64,000 bases of DNA, from positions 43,933-107,932 of the forward strand of contig JANXTT010000160.1 of NCBI GenBank assembly GCA_025352225.1, read 5' to 3'. Positions within the stretch are counted from its first letter, which is position 1. Each line of letters starts with the position of its first letter. This stretch comes from Mucilaginibacter sp. (GTDB taxonomy: Bacteria > Bacteroidota > Bacteroidia > Sphingobacteriales > Sphingobacteriaceae). The notes under the pieces are model-generated. The model had not been told where the DNA came from, made no database searches, and was given only the letters and a program-made list of their open reading frames with translations. The position numbers and the translations under genes are program-made. This document shows, in pieces, positions 8,921-17,960 of the stretch.

Positions 8921-9991
8921 TTAAATGTAATGGTTATTTGGCCTGAACTTAATTCGAAGTTTATTAAAAGGCATTTCAATAAAATAAAAACTAAAAAGGG
9001 ATAAAATAGCAGTAAGTAATGTTGCTGCTAAAAAATACAGAAATAGATGCCCGCTTGTTTTAATAAAAACTAATGAAGTTAGGGCTATCATATGCATTAA
9101 ATAGATAGAGTAACTAAGTTTGCCAATAAATACGATTATGCGGTTACAAAGGATAGTTTTTACCCTTGCATAAGGCTCCATATTAATAATAGCCGGCACT
9201 ATAATAAATAAAGCGATGCCTTGAAGCGAATAACGGATACTATTTCTAAAGGTAGCGTTTCTAAATAACAGGCAGCTCACAAGCACCATTAATGCGGTAG
9301 TAAATATAAGTTTGTTTGATAAGATGGCTTGATAAGTTTTGGTTCCATATACTTTAAAAACAAGGCTTGATAAGCATCCATATAAAATAGAGTCGAACCG
9401 GGTATGGGTCAAAACGTAGCAATACCGTTCTGTCATATCTGTAGAATACGCATATTTATACAATCCCCAAAAACGAAAAATGAGCGGGATGAAAATTAAA
9501 ATGACTAAAATAACAATCATTTTTTTTGGGGTTTTAAACAACACTAGAAAAATAAGAGGAAACAGCAGGTAAAAATGCTCTTCAACAGCCAGCGACCATA
9601 AAATTCTGTAAATGCTGGAGTTATTACCCGAACCGTAAAAAAAGTAATAGTTCTCATAAAAAAACAAACATGCAAATCCTTCGTGAATGTTAATGGGTTT
9701 ATGGATGTATATATTATACGAATAAAACAACCCGATCATTAAAAGCAAGGCCGGGTAAAGCCGCAAAAACCTACGGATATAAAAAAGGTTTAAATTAAGC
9801 TTACCCGTATGTTGATACTCGTCAATCAACAAATTAGTTATAATATAACCGCTTATAAAAAAGAAAATAGTTACACCCAAACCACCTGGTATTATTTTTT
9901 CGAACCCCATATGGGCAATAAATACCAGAATAATTGATAGCCCTCTTAATCCATCTAAAGCTGGTATGTATTTGGAAGATGATTTGATCAC
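8921..9991 (-). CDS. Acyltransferase 3 family membrane protein (OafA/YrhL-like)
   Basis: The 356-residue polytopic protein starts with the family signature (IPALDGLRGLSIILVFIAH, with the conserved His near residue 22) and GLGVTIFFFISGYIIT. Further conserved stretches are RRFLRLYPALL and LWSLAVEEHFYLLFPLIFL. About ten hydrophobic helices are visible. Family members transfer acetyl or other acyl groups onto sugars of surface polysaccharides or peptidoglycan. No polysaccharide cluster surrounds it, so its acceptor is unknown. It is transcribed alone and faces the repeat-bearing gap upstream. Confidence 0.9.
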   Translation of the reverse strand: MIKSSSKYIPALDGLRGLSIILVFIAHMGFEKIIPGGLGVTIFFFISGYIITNLLIDEYQHTGKLNLNLFYIRRFLRLYPALLLMIGLFYSYNIYIHKPINIHEGFACLFFYENYYFFYGSGNNSSIYRILWSLAVEEHFYLLFPLIFLVLFKTPKKMIVILVILIFIPLIFRFWGLYKYAYSTDMTERYCYVLTHTRFDSILYGCLSSLVFKVYGTKTYQAILSNKLIFTTALMVLVSCLLFRNATFRNSIRYSLQGIALFIIVPAIINMEPYARVKTILCNRIIVFIGKLSYSIYLMHMIALTSLVFIKTSGHLFLYFLAATLLTAILSLFSFYFIEMPFNKLRIKFRPNNHYI

Positions 9992-10078
9992 TTAATATAT
10001 TGCTCCTCGTATTTTTACCTTTAAGTTACAAAAAGAACAAATTACTTGGCAATAATTATGCCGGATAACCAAAATAAC

Positions 10079-10102
10079 ACATGGGTATTTGTGGGTATTT
10101 TT
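10079..10102. repeat. 24-bp direct repeat, copy 1
   Basis: acatgggtatttgtgggtat followed by four T. It is identical to the copy at 10153-10176, 74 bp apart start to start. Each copy also has an internal near-repeat of gggtattt. Confidence 0.8.
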
Positions 10103-10152
10103 AATTAGTATCAAGCCTTTTTTCAAAGTCTAGCTACGTGATCAAAAACGGG

Positions 10153-10176
10153 ACATGGGTATTTGTGGGTATTTTT
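10153..10176. repeat. 24-bp direct repeat, copy 2
   Basis: Perfect copy of 10079-10102. The flanks differ apart from short A/T similarity, so the repeated unit is essentially these 24 bases. Confidence 0.8.
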
Positions 10177-10383
10177 GTTTTATCAAATCGTTGGTATCGG
10201 TTATCAATGATGTTTTCCAAGTTGCGCTACTTAATACTCAATATATAATCAAGTTGCTGTTAGCAAACAAGATAGCGAAAATTATCGAGAAAAGGAAGGC
10301 TTTTTTTCATTAAGTATATGGTATTGACAAAGTATGTTGTACCTCATTAAGCAAAACGTAGCATCAACTTTACATCACGATTT

Positions 10384-10956
10384 TTATCTGTACAAACCCT
10401 TGCTTTCAATAAATTTCAAAACGGTGTCGGGTACAAAAAACTGCACGTTTTTCTTTTGAGAGATGGATGTACGGATAAACGTTGCCGAAAGCTCCATTAA
10501 TGGTGTCATTGTAATACTTACAGACGGGTGTGTAGCCAGGTCGGTGTTTTCATAACCGGGACGGGGGTAAACATAAATGCGGTAATCACGCAGAATAAGC
10601 TTATAGTTTTTCCATTTATGTAACGATACCAGATTGTCCGATCCCATAATAATGGCAAACTCATGTTCGGGATATTTCTCTTTCAGATGGGTTAATGTAT
10701 CAATAGTATACGAAGGTTGTGGTAATTTTAACTCCACATCGCTTACTTGTATATTATCGCTATTATCTGTGGCCAGTTTAGCCATTTCAAGCCGATCATA
10801 AGTGTTGATCAGATCGCCGTATTTTTTCAAAGGGTTTTGTGGTGATATCACCAGCCAAACTTTATCCAGGTCGGTATGGTTTGCCATGTAGTTAGCAATG
10901 ATCAAATGCCCGATATGCACAGGATTAAAGGACCCAAATAATAAACCTATCTTCAT
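10384..10956 (-). CDS. nadD: Nicotinate-nucleotide adenylyltransferase
   Basis: The 190-residue protein is full length for NadD. It transfers AMP from ATP to nicotinate mononucleotide, forming deamido-NAD, in NAD biosynthesis. The nucleotidyltransferase signature GLLFGSFNPVHIGHLIIAN carries the HxGH motif at residues 15-18. The family's second motif is present as SATFIRTSI near residue 158, with VLKFIESKGLY at the end. It is the last gene of a minus-strand run yicC-gmk-nadD, 30 bp after gmk. Confidence 0.95.
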   Translation of the reverse strand: MKIGLLFGSFNPVHIGHLIIANYMANHTDLDKVWLVISPQNPLKKYGDLINTYDRLEMAKLATDNSDNIQVSDVELKLPQPSYTIDTLTHLKEKYPEHEFAIIMGSDNLVSLHKWKNYKLILRDYRIYVYPRPGYENTDLATHPSVSITMTPLMELSATFIRTSISQKKNVQFFVPDTVLKFIESKGLYR

Positions 10957-10986
10957 TCCCCTCCTTTCCCCGTAAAGGAAAACGAA

Positions 10987-11559
10987 TTATTTTTTTAAAA
11001 AATCAATTACTAACTGTTTTGCCTCTTTGCAAGCCGTTTCAAGATCGTAATTTTTTAGGATGATATCAAATTGCGGAGCATAATTTAGTTCTTTTTCTGC
11101 TTTTGCAAAACGTTCCTTCAATTTTTCGGGGCTATCGGTTCCTCGGCCGGTTAAGCGTTCCTTCAAAACGTCAAGAGATGGGGGCTGTACAAATATTGCC
11201 AGCGCGTGTTCTTCGTATTTTCGCTTTAAATGCAGGCCGCCTTCAACGTCTATATCAAATATCACATGTTTGCCACTATCCCAAATGCGTTGTATCTCTG
11301 AGCGGAGCGTGCCATAAAAAGTTCCGGAATATACCTCTTCAAACTCAACAAATTGTTTTTTAGCTATCCGGTGTAAAAACTCTTCGTTAGATATAAAGTA
11401 ATAATCAATACCATTTCTTTCATCGCCCCGCGCCTCCCTGGTTGTTGCCGAAATAGAAAATGCCAGATCGTTAGCCAACTGCCCCAATAAATAATGTACG
11501 ATAGTTGTTTTACCGGCTCCTGATGGGGCAGAAAATATGATGAGTTTCCCTTGGGTCAT
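10987..11559 (-). CDS. gmk: Guanylate kinase
   Basis: The 190-residue protein phosphorylates GMP to GDP. The P-loop APSGAGKT is at residues 11-18. The GMP-binding region has SISATTREARGDERNGIDYYF (here split over S-I-S-A-T-T-R and G-x-D-Y-Y-F) and the second site VFEEVYSGTFYGT-like segment FVEFEEVYSGTFYGT. The lid arginines lie in ERLTGRGTDSPEKLKERF. Length is usual for bacterial Gmk. It sits 89 bp downstream of yicC, a common arrangement. Confidence 0.95.
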   Translation of the reverse strand: MTQGKLIIFSAPSGAGKTTIVHYLLGQLANDLAFSISATTREARGDERNGIDYYFISNEEFLHRIAKKQFVEFEEVYSGTFYGTLRSEIQRIWDSGKHVIFDIDVEGGLHLKRKYEEHALAIFVQPPSLDVLKERLTGRGTDSPEKLKERFAKAEKELNYAPQFDIILKNYDLETACKEAKQLVIDFLKK

Positions 11560-11648
11560 GTAGGTATTAAGTTATTATTTATTAAGTTATTGGTTTGTTA
11601 TCGGGTTAAGTTATTGTAAAGCCTGATAACCAATCACCAGTTAACTAT

Positions 11649-12524
11649 CTACAAAACATTCAGCAATTGTTCTTTTATCTTTTCCAACTCTTCTTTCATA
11701 CCAACAACTAATTTCTGTATGTTGGCATCGTTAGCCTTTGAGCCTAATGTATTTACCTCCCTACCTATTTCCTGCGAAATAAAGCCCAGCTTTTTGCCAT
11801 TGGCATCCGCGTTTTTTAAGGTTTCAACAAAATAATCGCAATGAGCCTTGAGGCGTATTTTTTCTTCTGTTATATCCAGCTTGTCAATATAATAAATCAG
11901 CTCTTGCTCAAACCGGTTTTGATCCATGTTTTCGCGGCCAACGCTTTCTGTTAAAAATTGATTTAGCCGTTCGCGGATAACAATAATGCGTTTAGGCTCT
12001 TCCACTTCAACTTTTTCAAGGTTTTGTAATATAATACCAATACGAAATTTTATATCCTGTTCCAGCACATTGCCTTCGTCAAGCCTGAATTGTTGAAAAG
12101 CCGCTATAGCTTTTTGGAAGGTTTGTTCAACAATTTTCCATTCTTCTTCTGATACGGTTTCTTCGTCGTATTTAACCACCTCGGGTAAACCCAATGCCAG
12201 TTGAAATAAATTTGTGGCGGGCTCATTAAGGTCAATACTTACAGCTTTAAGCTGTTGGAAATAATGTTTTAATAAAACAGTATCAATGCCAGCGGCTTTA
12301 ACGGTTTGGTTAACTTGTTCTATGTTTATGGATAAGTTAACCTTACCCCGCTCTATTTGCTTGCTGCATTCGTTACGAAGTTGGAACTCTTTGTCTGAAA
12401 ACGACTTAGGTATGCGGAGGCCCAGTTCCAAAAATTTACTGTTCAGGGATTTGATTTCGACGGTATACTTTGTGCTGCCCGAATCATAGGTAGCCAGTCC
12501 GTACCCTGTCATAGATTTTATCAT
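11649..12524 (-). CDS. yicC: YicC family endoribonuclease
   Basis: The start is the ATG at 12524 (MIKSMTGYGLA), the conserved YicC N-terminus; the frame reaches a TTG two codons upstream. The product has 291 residues. The N-terminal half holds the YicC_N signature (EIKSLNSKFLELGLRIP, with RGKVNLSINIE). The C-terminus has the DUF1732 signature (GKKLGFISQEIGREVNTLGSKANDANI). E. coli YicC has been reported as an endoribonuclease affecting small RNA turnover. A perfect -7 box TATCTTTG ends 3 nt before the ATG, suggesting a leaderless or near-leaderless mRNA. Genes gmk and nadD follow. Confidence 0.93.
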   Translation of the reverse strand: MIKSMTGYGLATYDSGSTKYTVEIKSLNSKFLELGLRIPKSFSDKEFQLRNECSKQIERGKVNLSINIEQVNQTVKAAGIDTVLLKHYFQQLKAVSIDLNEPATNLFQLALGLPEVVKYDEETVSEEEWKIVEQTFQKAIAAFQQFRLDEGNVLEQDIKFRIGIILQNLEKVEVEEPKRIIVIRERLNQFLTESVGRENMDQNRFEQELIYYIDKLDITEEKIRLKAHCDYFVETLKNADANGKKLGFISQEIGREVNTLGSKANDANIQKLVVGMKEELEKIKEQLLNVL

Positions 12525-12527
12525 GCG

Positions 12528-12535
12528 CAAAGATA
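12528..12535 (-). promoter_or_regulatory. Bacteroidota -7 box of yicC
   Basis: On the minus strand TATCTTTG matches TAnnTTTG exactly and is followed by CGC and then the ATG. No good -33 TTG at usual spacing was found. Confidence 0.5.
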
Positions 12536-12628
12536 AAAATTTATTCAGGATTAGATAAATGCCCTAAACGCCGGATATTTAACAACCTTTTAACACTTTT
12601 TAAAAAGCGAATTAGTAATTTTACTCCA

Positions 12629-13381
12629 TTGAAATCATTTGTAAATACCCCTGTTTATTATATCAGGCAATGGCTTTTTATTTTACTTGCAAGTTGGAGC
12701 ACAGCCGCCTTTGCCCAAAAAAAGGAGTTTATTTTAACGGGGGTAACTTTTAAAAAGACAATCTCCGCATCGAGGGTAGCTAATGTGCTTGTAGCTAACT
12801 TAGCCAACAACGCTATTTCAATTACTGATGATCTGGGCAGTTTCCGCATTAAATGTTCAATTGGAGATACCCTGTTATTTAAGCAAAAAGATTATACAGA
12901 TTTGAAAGTAGCGATCATTAACGAAAGTGATTTAATGGTATCCTTACAACCTGTAATTAACTTATTCACGGTAAATATCCGCGATGTTAGCAAAAAGCAG
13001 GAGTTGCAGCAAATTATGAATGATTATAGTAAACAGGGCGTTTACAATAATGGAAAACCACAACTATTGTCTGTTCTTAAAAGCCCTTTAAATGGGCTGT
13101 TTGATTTTTTTGGCAGCGGGCCCAAACGCGCCCGCAGGTTTCAGCAATACTCAGCCAGGGAATTAGAACAAATGGAAGTCGACCGTCGTTTCACCAAAAC
13201 ACTGGTAGCACAAACTACAGGATATGAGGGCAATAAGCTGCAAAAATTTGTTGAGCAATATAAGCCGGCATACGAAGACATTAAAAAATGGAACTCCTAC
13301 GATTTAATCAGCTACATTAAAAAGTCGTATAAAGATTATGAGCAAAATGGTGATAGGCCGGGACTGCAAAAATTGTATTGA
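12629..13381 (+). CDS. Secreted protein with carboxypeptidase-regulatory-like N-terminal domain
   Basis: The 250-residue protein uses a TTG start at 12629, because there is no in-frame ATG before the signal peptide (KSFVNTPVYYIRQWLFILLASWSTAAFAQ). Residues about 33-108 look like a CarboxypepD_reg-like beta-sandwich (VANVLVANLANNAISITDDLGSF as two parts, then GDTLLFKQKDY). The rest is helical and charged (KRARRFQQYSARELEQMEVD, FVEQYKPAYEDIKKW) with no known catalytic motif. It is divergent from yicC. A -7-like box TAATTTTA at 12616-12623 lies 5 nt before the TTG. Function is unknown; periplasmic or outer-membrane location is inferred from the signal peptide. Confidence 0.75.
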   Translation: MKSFVNTPVYYIRQWLFILLASWSTAAFAQKKEFILTGVTFKKTISASRVANVLVANLANNAISITDDLGSFRIKCSIGDTLLFKQKDYTDLKVAIINESDLMVSLQPVINLFTVNIRDVSKKQELQQIMNDYSKQGVYNNGKPQLLSVLKSPLNGLFDFFGSGPKRARRFQQYSARELEQMEVDRRFTKTLVAQTTGYEGNKLQKFVEQYKPAYEDIKKWNSYDLISYIKKSYKDYEQNGDRPGLQKLY

Positions 13382-13394
13382 TTAATTTCTGTTT

Positions 13395-14120
13395 TTAAAT
13401 ACTTAAAGCCTCGCAAGCCTTTTCTGCAGCTAACTTTTCTGCATTCTTTTTATTGAACTCTTTGCCAGTACCCAAAACTTCGCCGTCAATACTAGCCTGC
13501 ACAGTAAATAATTTCAGGCTTTCGCCATCCTCATTAGTGGTTAGCTCAAAAGAAATATCTTTACCATGGCGTTGGCACCATTCAATCAGCTTACTTTTAA
13601 AATTAGTTTCTGTTTGCTCCAGCTTGTGAATATCAATATGCGATTTGATAATATGGTTTATCAGGAAGCCTTTTGTAAAGTTATATCCTTTATCAAGATA
13701 AACCGCTCCTACAAGGGCCTCAAAAGCATCGCCTAATAAAGAGCCTTGCCTGGCTGAGTTTACCGCGCGGTTATCATATTCTATTAACTGCTCTAAGCCC
13801 AACTTACGCGCCAACTGATTTAAATTTACCCTGCTCACAATTTTTGAGCGGAGCTCGGTTAAAAAACCCTCATCTTCATAAGGGTAGAGTTTAAAAAGCA
13901 CCTCAGCAACCACACTTCCCAGTACGGCGTCGCCTAAAAACTCCAAACGTTCATTGCTGTTTTTTACACCTTTTTTAACATTTTGGGCAACAGATTTATG
14001 CCGGAACGCTAAACGGTATAAAGACAAATTGCCCGGCACAAAGCCGAGCAAATTTTTTAATGATTTTACATATTTCCGGTGTGGTGAAAAATGCAGCTTA
14101 TAGAACTGGAGTATTGGCAT
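13395..14120 (-). CDS. rnc: Ribonuclease III
   Basis: The 241-residue enzyme cleaves double-stranded RNA in rRNA and mRNA processing. The catalytic RNase III signature NERLEFLGDAVLGSVVAEVL holds the metal-binding Glu and Asp residues, with GDAFEALVGAVYLDKG as the second acidic site. The double-stranded-RNA-binding domain covers about 170-240 (FKSKLIEWCQRHG ... GKEFNKKNAEKLAAEKACEAL). It follows fabF by 8 bp in the acpP-fabF-rnc order, which is widely conserved in Bacteroidota. Confidence 0.96.
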   Translation of the reverse strand: MPILQFYKLHFSPHRKYVKSLKNLLGFVPGNLSLYRLAFRHKSVAQNVKKGVKNSNERLEFLGDAVLGSVVAEVLFKLYPYEDEGFLTELRSKIVSRVNLNQLARKLGLEQLIEYDNRAVNSARQGSLLGDAFEALVGAVYLDKGYNFTKGFLINHIIKSHIDIHKLEQTETNFKSKLIEWCQRHGKDISFELTTNEDGESLKLFTVQASIDGEVLGTGKEFNKKNAEKLAAEKACEALSI

Positions 14121-14128
14121 CCAACTAA

Positions 14129-15382
14129 TTAATCCTGGTACTTGGTAAAAATAACTGATGCATTATGCCCGCCAAACCCAAAAGTATTACTTTGAGCCGT
14201 TCTAACTAAACGCTCCTGAGCCTTATTGAAAGTGAAATTCAACTTTGGGTCTATTTCAAGGTCGTCAGTAAAATGATTTATTGTAGGCGGTATAATGTTG
14301 TTTTTAACTGCAAGTATAGCTGCAATAGCCTCAATAGCTCCTGCGGCACCTAATAAGTGCCCCGTCATTGATTTTGTTGAGCTGATATTAAGCTTGTAAG
14401 CATCTTCGCCAAAAAGGTTAACAATTGCTTTTGTTTCGCTAATATCTCCCAGCGGAGTGGATGTTCCATGGACATTAATATAATCAATGTCGCCTGTTTT
14501 AAGGCCTGCGTCCTTAAGTGCTCCGGTCATTACTAACCTTGCACCTAAACCTTCGGGATGGGGTGCTGTGATATGATTAGCGTCCGCACTCATGCCGCCG
14601 CCAATTAATTCAGCATAAATTTTTGCTCCCCGGGCTTTCGCGTGTTCTAACTCTTCCAAAACAATACAACCCGCGCCTTCTCCAGCAACAAAACCATCCC
14701 GGTCTTTATCAAAAGGGCGCGATGCGGTTGAGGGGGAATCGTTTCGGGTTGATAAGGCGTGCATAGCGTTAAACCCGCCCATACCCGCTTCATTAATAAT
14801 AGCTTCTGAGCCACCAGAGATAATAATATCACTAATGCCTAGGCGTAAATAATTAAAGGCATCTATCAGCGCGTTGGTGGATGATGCGCAGGCAGAAACT
14901 GTAGAAAAGTTAGGGCCACGTAAACCATGTTTAATTGAGATATGCCCTGGAGCAATATCTGCAATCATCTTCGGAATAAAAAACGGATTAAAGCGTGGGG
15001 TTCCGTCTCCTTTAGCAAAGTTTATCACTTCGTCCATAAAAGTTTTTAAACCACCAATGCCTGACCCCCATATTACACCAATACGATTTGTGTCTAGTTT
15101 TTTAAAATCCAAACCAGCATCAACAATGGCTTCATCACTTGCAAATAATGCATACTGCACAAAAGGATCCAGCTTTCGTGCTTCTTTTCTTCCTAAATAA
15201 CCGTCGGCATCAAAATTCTTTACTTCGCAGGCAAATTTTGTTTTGAACTTCGAAGTATCAAAACTTTTGATAAAATCCGCACCACTTACCCCCTTGATCA
15301 GCGAGTCCCAATACTCAGGGACATTGTTGCCAATGGGTGTAAGTGCGCCGAGCCCGGTTACTACAACTCTTTTGAACTCCAT
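14129..15382 (-). CDS. fabF: 3-oxoacyl-[acyl-carrier-protein] synthase II
   Basis: The 417-residue condensing enzyme extends acyl-ACP with malonyl-ACP in type II fatty acid synthesis. The Cys-His-His triad is intact: Cys165 in TVSACASSTNA, His305 in NVHGTSTPLGD, and His342 in KSMTGHLLGAAGA. The C-terminus SNTFGFGGHNASVIF is typical. It lies 19 bp downstream of acpP and just upstream of rnc. Confidence 0.97.
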   Translation of the reverse strand: MEFKRVVVTGLGALTPIGNNVPEYWDSLIKGVSGADFIKSFDTSKFKTKFACEVKNFDADGYLGRKEARKLDPFVQYALFASDEAIVDAGLDFKKLDTNRIGVIWGSGIGGLKTFMDEVINFAKGDGTPRFNPFFIPKMIADIAPGHISIKHGLRGPNFSTVSACASSTNALIDAFNYLRLGISDIIISGGSEAIINEAGMGGFNAMHALSTRNDSPSTASRPFDKDRDGFVAGEGAGCIVLEELEHAKARGAKIYAELIGGGMSADANHITAPHPEGLGARLVMTGALKDAGLKTGDIDYINVHGTSTPLGDISETKAIVNLFGEDAYKLNISSTKSMTGHLLGAAGAIEAIAAILAVKNNIIPPTINHFTDDLEIDPKLNFTFNKAQERLVRTAQSNTFGFGGHNASVIFTKYQD

Positions 15383-15401
15383 CTAATTGTAGTAGTGGAA
15401 T

Positions 15402-15638
15402 TTACTTAACGTTTTTTTCCAGGTAAGCAATAGCTTGACCTACCGTACCAATTGTTTCCGCCTGATCATCAGGAATAGCAACGTTAAACTCTTTTTCAAA
15501 CTCCATGATTAATTCCACGGTGTCTAATGAGTCTGCGCCAAGATCGTTGGTGAAACTAGCTTCTGGTGTAACTTCACTTTCGTCAACACCTAATTTTTCT
15601 ACGATAATAGCTTTTACTCTTGAAGCGATATCAGACAT
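15402..15638 (-). CDS. acpP: Acyl carrier protein
   Basis: The 78-residue acidic protein carries the growing acyl chain. Ser37 in [10 protein letters not shown] is the phosphopantetheine attachment site. Length and sequence ([16 protein letters not shown]) are standard. It is the first gene of the acpP-fabF-rnc operon. Its upstream region is shared with the divergent IPExxxVDY gene. Confidence 0.98.
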   Translation of the reverse strand: MSDIASRVKAIIVEKLGVDESEVTPEASFTNDLGADSLDTVELIMEFEKEFNVAIPDDQAETIGTVGQAIAYLEKNVK

Positions 15639-15671
15639 AGTCTTATAGTTTAATGATTAATAAATTCTGTG

Positions 15672-15702
15672 CAAAGAAAAATAAATTCCGTCAAATAACA
15701 AA
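15672..15702 (-). promoter_or_regulatory. Candidate acpP promoter
   Basis: On the minus strand a TTTG near 15699-15702 is followed after about 19 nt by TTTTCTTTG (15672-15680). This resembles the Bacteroidota -33 TTG / -7 TAnnTTTG pattern, though TA is replaced by TT. Confidence 0.35.
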
Positions 15703-15881
15703 TCTAATTATTTTAGGTAAACATAACACTTTTTACCACGTTAGAGTTTTATAGTTATCATTATTATTTTTTATACCATTATAAAAAGTTCGCGTAATTC
15801 TTTTTTTGTTCAATTATGCAATAAATATTGTTGCATAAGGCTGTTTGATTTGTATTTTTATGCCATTAAAGTTATGAAATT

Positions 15882-16301
15882 TTGAATAAGAAAGCACTAA
15901 AATTTGAGATTGATCTTGATTTTGTGCTGATCGCTATCACCTCATCATTAAAAGATTACCGTCTTTGTTATCTTATCAACCGCGAACTTAATTTTAATTT
16001 CATAAAAGCGGATGATTTATACCTGGATCCTAATCATGGTGATAACCCTGCCTATTTTTCATTGTATAAATATAGTTGGGAAAGTAGCGAGACCGATTTT
16101 TACTTTATATCGAATAAAGGGTCGGAAGGCTATCTTATCCCCGAAATGAACAAAACGGATTATTTATTGATGATTAAAAATTATATGGACGAAGATGACC
16201 TTGAAAAAGCACTTACAGGGCTTAACGGGATACAAGAAATTATAGCCGCCGTAAAGGTTGATCCAAAAAAAATAAAATCACGAGAAAATCTGCTATTTTA
16301 G
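15882..16301 (+). CDS. IPExxxVDY family protein
   Basis: The 139-residue protein belongs to a small Bacteroidota family of unknown function named for its motif, here IPEMNKTDY (about residues 85-93, Thr in place of Val). LKDYRLCYLINRELNF near the N-terminus is also typical. The start is TTG 15882, because the nearby ATG at 15874 is out of frame and closes at once. It sits directly upstream of pyk, an arrangement I associate with this family. It is cytosolic by appearance (no signal peptide). Its role is unknown. Confidence 0.85.
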   Translation: MNKKALKFEIDLDFVLIAITSSLKDYRLCYLINRELNFNFIKADDLYLDPNHGDNPAYFSLYKYSWESSETDFYFISNKGSEGYLIPEMNKTDYLLMIKNYMDEDDLEKALTGLNGIQEIIAAVKVDPKKIKSRENLLF

Positions 16302-16368
16302 CGGCAGATTTTAAATGGTGTAATTAGTACACTATTGCATAAATGAGTCAAAGAACTTTAAAAATATT

Positions 16369-17799
16369 ATGAAAATTTCAAACAACAGAACTAAAATTGT
16401 AGCAACCTTAGGGCCTGCATCTGTAAAAAAAGACGTTTTACTATCGCTGATCAAGGCTGGAGTTAATGTTTGCCGCCTTAATTTTTCGCATGGAAAAGCA
16501 GAAGATCATCAAGTTGCCATTGACACTATTCGGGAAATTAACGAAAAGTATAAAATAAATGTGGGCATCCTTGCCGATTTGCAAGGCCCCAAAATACGTA
16601 TCGGCCTTGTTAAGGATGGGGGTATCCATTTAATTAATGGTACACGTATAAATATAACTACCAAAGAGTGCATTGGTGATGATAATCAGATTTATATTAC
16701 ATACGATACCTTTCCTCAGGATGTTCATGCCGGTGAAATTATTTTACTGGATGACGGTAAGCTGCAAATGAAGGTTATAGAAACCAACAGAAAAGATACC
16801 GTGATTTGCGAAGTTATGCATGGCGGAATTTTAACCTCGCGTAAGGGCGTTAACTTACCAAACACCAAAGTATCTATCCCAAGTTTAACCGAAGAGGATT
16901 TAATAAACCTTGATTTTGCTTTAAAAAATGATGTAGAGTGGATAGGGTTATCATTTGTGCGCACAGCTGAAGATATTGTTGAACTTAAACGCATCATAAG
17001 CCGCAGCGGTAAATCATCAAGGGTTATAGCCAAAATTGAAAAGCCAGAAGCCATAATGAATATTGATGCCATTATTGCCGCTACAGATGGTGTAATGGTT
17101 GCCCGTGGAGATTTGGGTGTTGAAATGCCTTTAGAGGAAGTTCCATTATTGCAAAAAATGATTGCCCGTAAATGTCGTGCAGCATCTAAGCCTGTTATTA
17201 TTGCTACCCAAATGCTGGAGTCAATGATTACAACACCGCGCCCTACACGTGCAGAGGTAAATGATGTGGCCAACTCCGTACTTGATGGCGCAGACGCGGT
17301 TATGCTAAGCGGCGAAACGTCTGTAGGAGAATTTCCGTTAATAGTTATTGAAACAATGGCCAAAATAGTTCACAATGTTGAGGAGTTAGGCTATCCGTTT
17401 AATACGCCAAAAGAACCGTATGGTAATAATGCTAATCAAATTGGTGATGCCGTTTGCAGTTCGGCAGTGTATTTATCAGAACAAACCAATGCGGTTGGAA
17501 TTGTATCTATGACGGTTTCCGGATATACCGCTTTTGAAATTTCAAGCCACAGGCCTAAGGCAAATACGTATATTTTTACGTCAAACCGTAATTTGCTTAA
17601 TGCATTAAGTTTGGTTTGGGGGGTTAAAGCCTTTTATTATGATAAACTGGAAAGCACAGATAAAACTATTAGCGAAGTAAATAATATTTTAAAAACCGAA
17701 AGCTTAATAGAAGATGGTGATATAGTAATTAACACAGCCGCCATTCCTATTGCAAAACAAGGGAAAACCAATATGCTTAAAGTAACGGTTGTAGAGTAA
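16369..17799 (+). CDS. pyk: Pyruvate kinase
   Basis: The 476-residue enzyme makes pyruvate and ATP from phosphoenolpyruvate and ADP. Visible landmarks: RTKIVATLGPAS at the N-terminus, VCRLNFSHG, the catalytic Lys in VIAKIEKPEAIMNID, the metal site GVMVARGDLGVEMP, and ATQMLESMITTPRPTRAEVND. The C-terminal domain is present, so it is complete. It lies 67 bp after the IPExxxVDY gene. A short A/T hairpin (aatacttat ... ataagtatt, 17798-17832) begins at the stop codon. Confidence 0.97.
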   Translation: MKISNNRTKIVATLGPASVKKDVLLSLIKAGVNVCRLNFSHGKAEDHQVAIDTIREINEKYKINVGILADLQGPKIRIGLVKDGGIHLINGTRINITTKECIGDDNQIYITYDTFPQDVHAGEIILLDDGKLQMKVIETNRKDTVICEVMHGGILTSRKGVNLPNTKVSIPSLTEEDLINLDFALKNDVEWIGLSFVRTAEDIVELKRIISRSGKSSRVIAKIEKPEAIMNIDAIIAATDGVMVARGDLGVEMPLEEVPLLQKMIARKCRAASKPVIIATQMLESMITTPRPTRAEVNDVANSVLDGADAVMLSGETSVGEFPLIVIETMAKIVHNVEELGYPFNTPKEPYGNNANQIGDAVCSSAVYLSEQTNAVGIVSMTVSGYTAFEISSHRPKANTYIFTSNRNLLNALSLVWGVKAFYYDKLESTDKTISEVNNILKTESLIEDGDIVINTAAIPIAKQGKTNMLKVTVVE

Positions 17800-17960
17800 T
17801 ACTTATAAATTTAAGTCAATATAATAAGTATTAATATATTTAAATGATCGTATTTAATTTGTTGTCATAACAATTGCATTAAGCTATAATTTATTGCAAA
17901 TAAAATTTTGATAATTAAACCTATACCGTTATTTTTATAACTTAAGATTAAACACCTGTG

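Larger units (their letters stand above)
9992..10383. other. 392-bp gene-free gap
   Basis: No convincing open frame or RNA gene is seen. It contains two copies of a 24-bp direct repeat (listed separately), a short run of T after an A/G-rich stretch near 10290-10310, and otherwise unremarkable AT-rich sequence. It separates the acyltransferase from nadD, both on the minus strand. Confidence 0.6.

Noticed and set aside
16725..17363. Long antisense frame (212 codons) inside pyk
   Set aside because: It mirrors the conserved pyruvate kinase frame, is Ser/Ile rich and has no recognisable domain.
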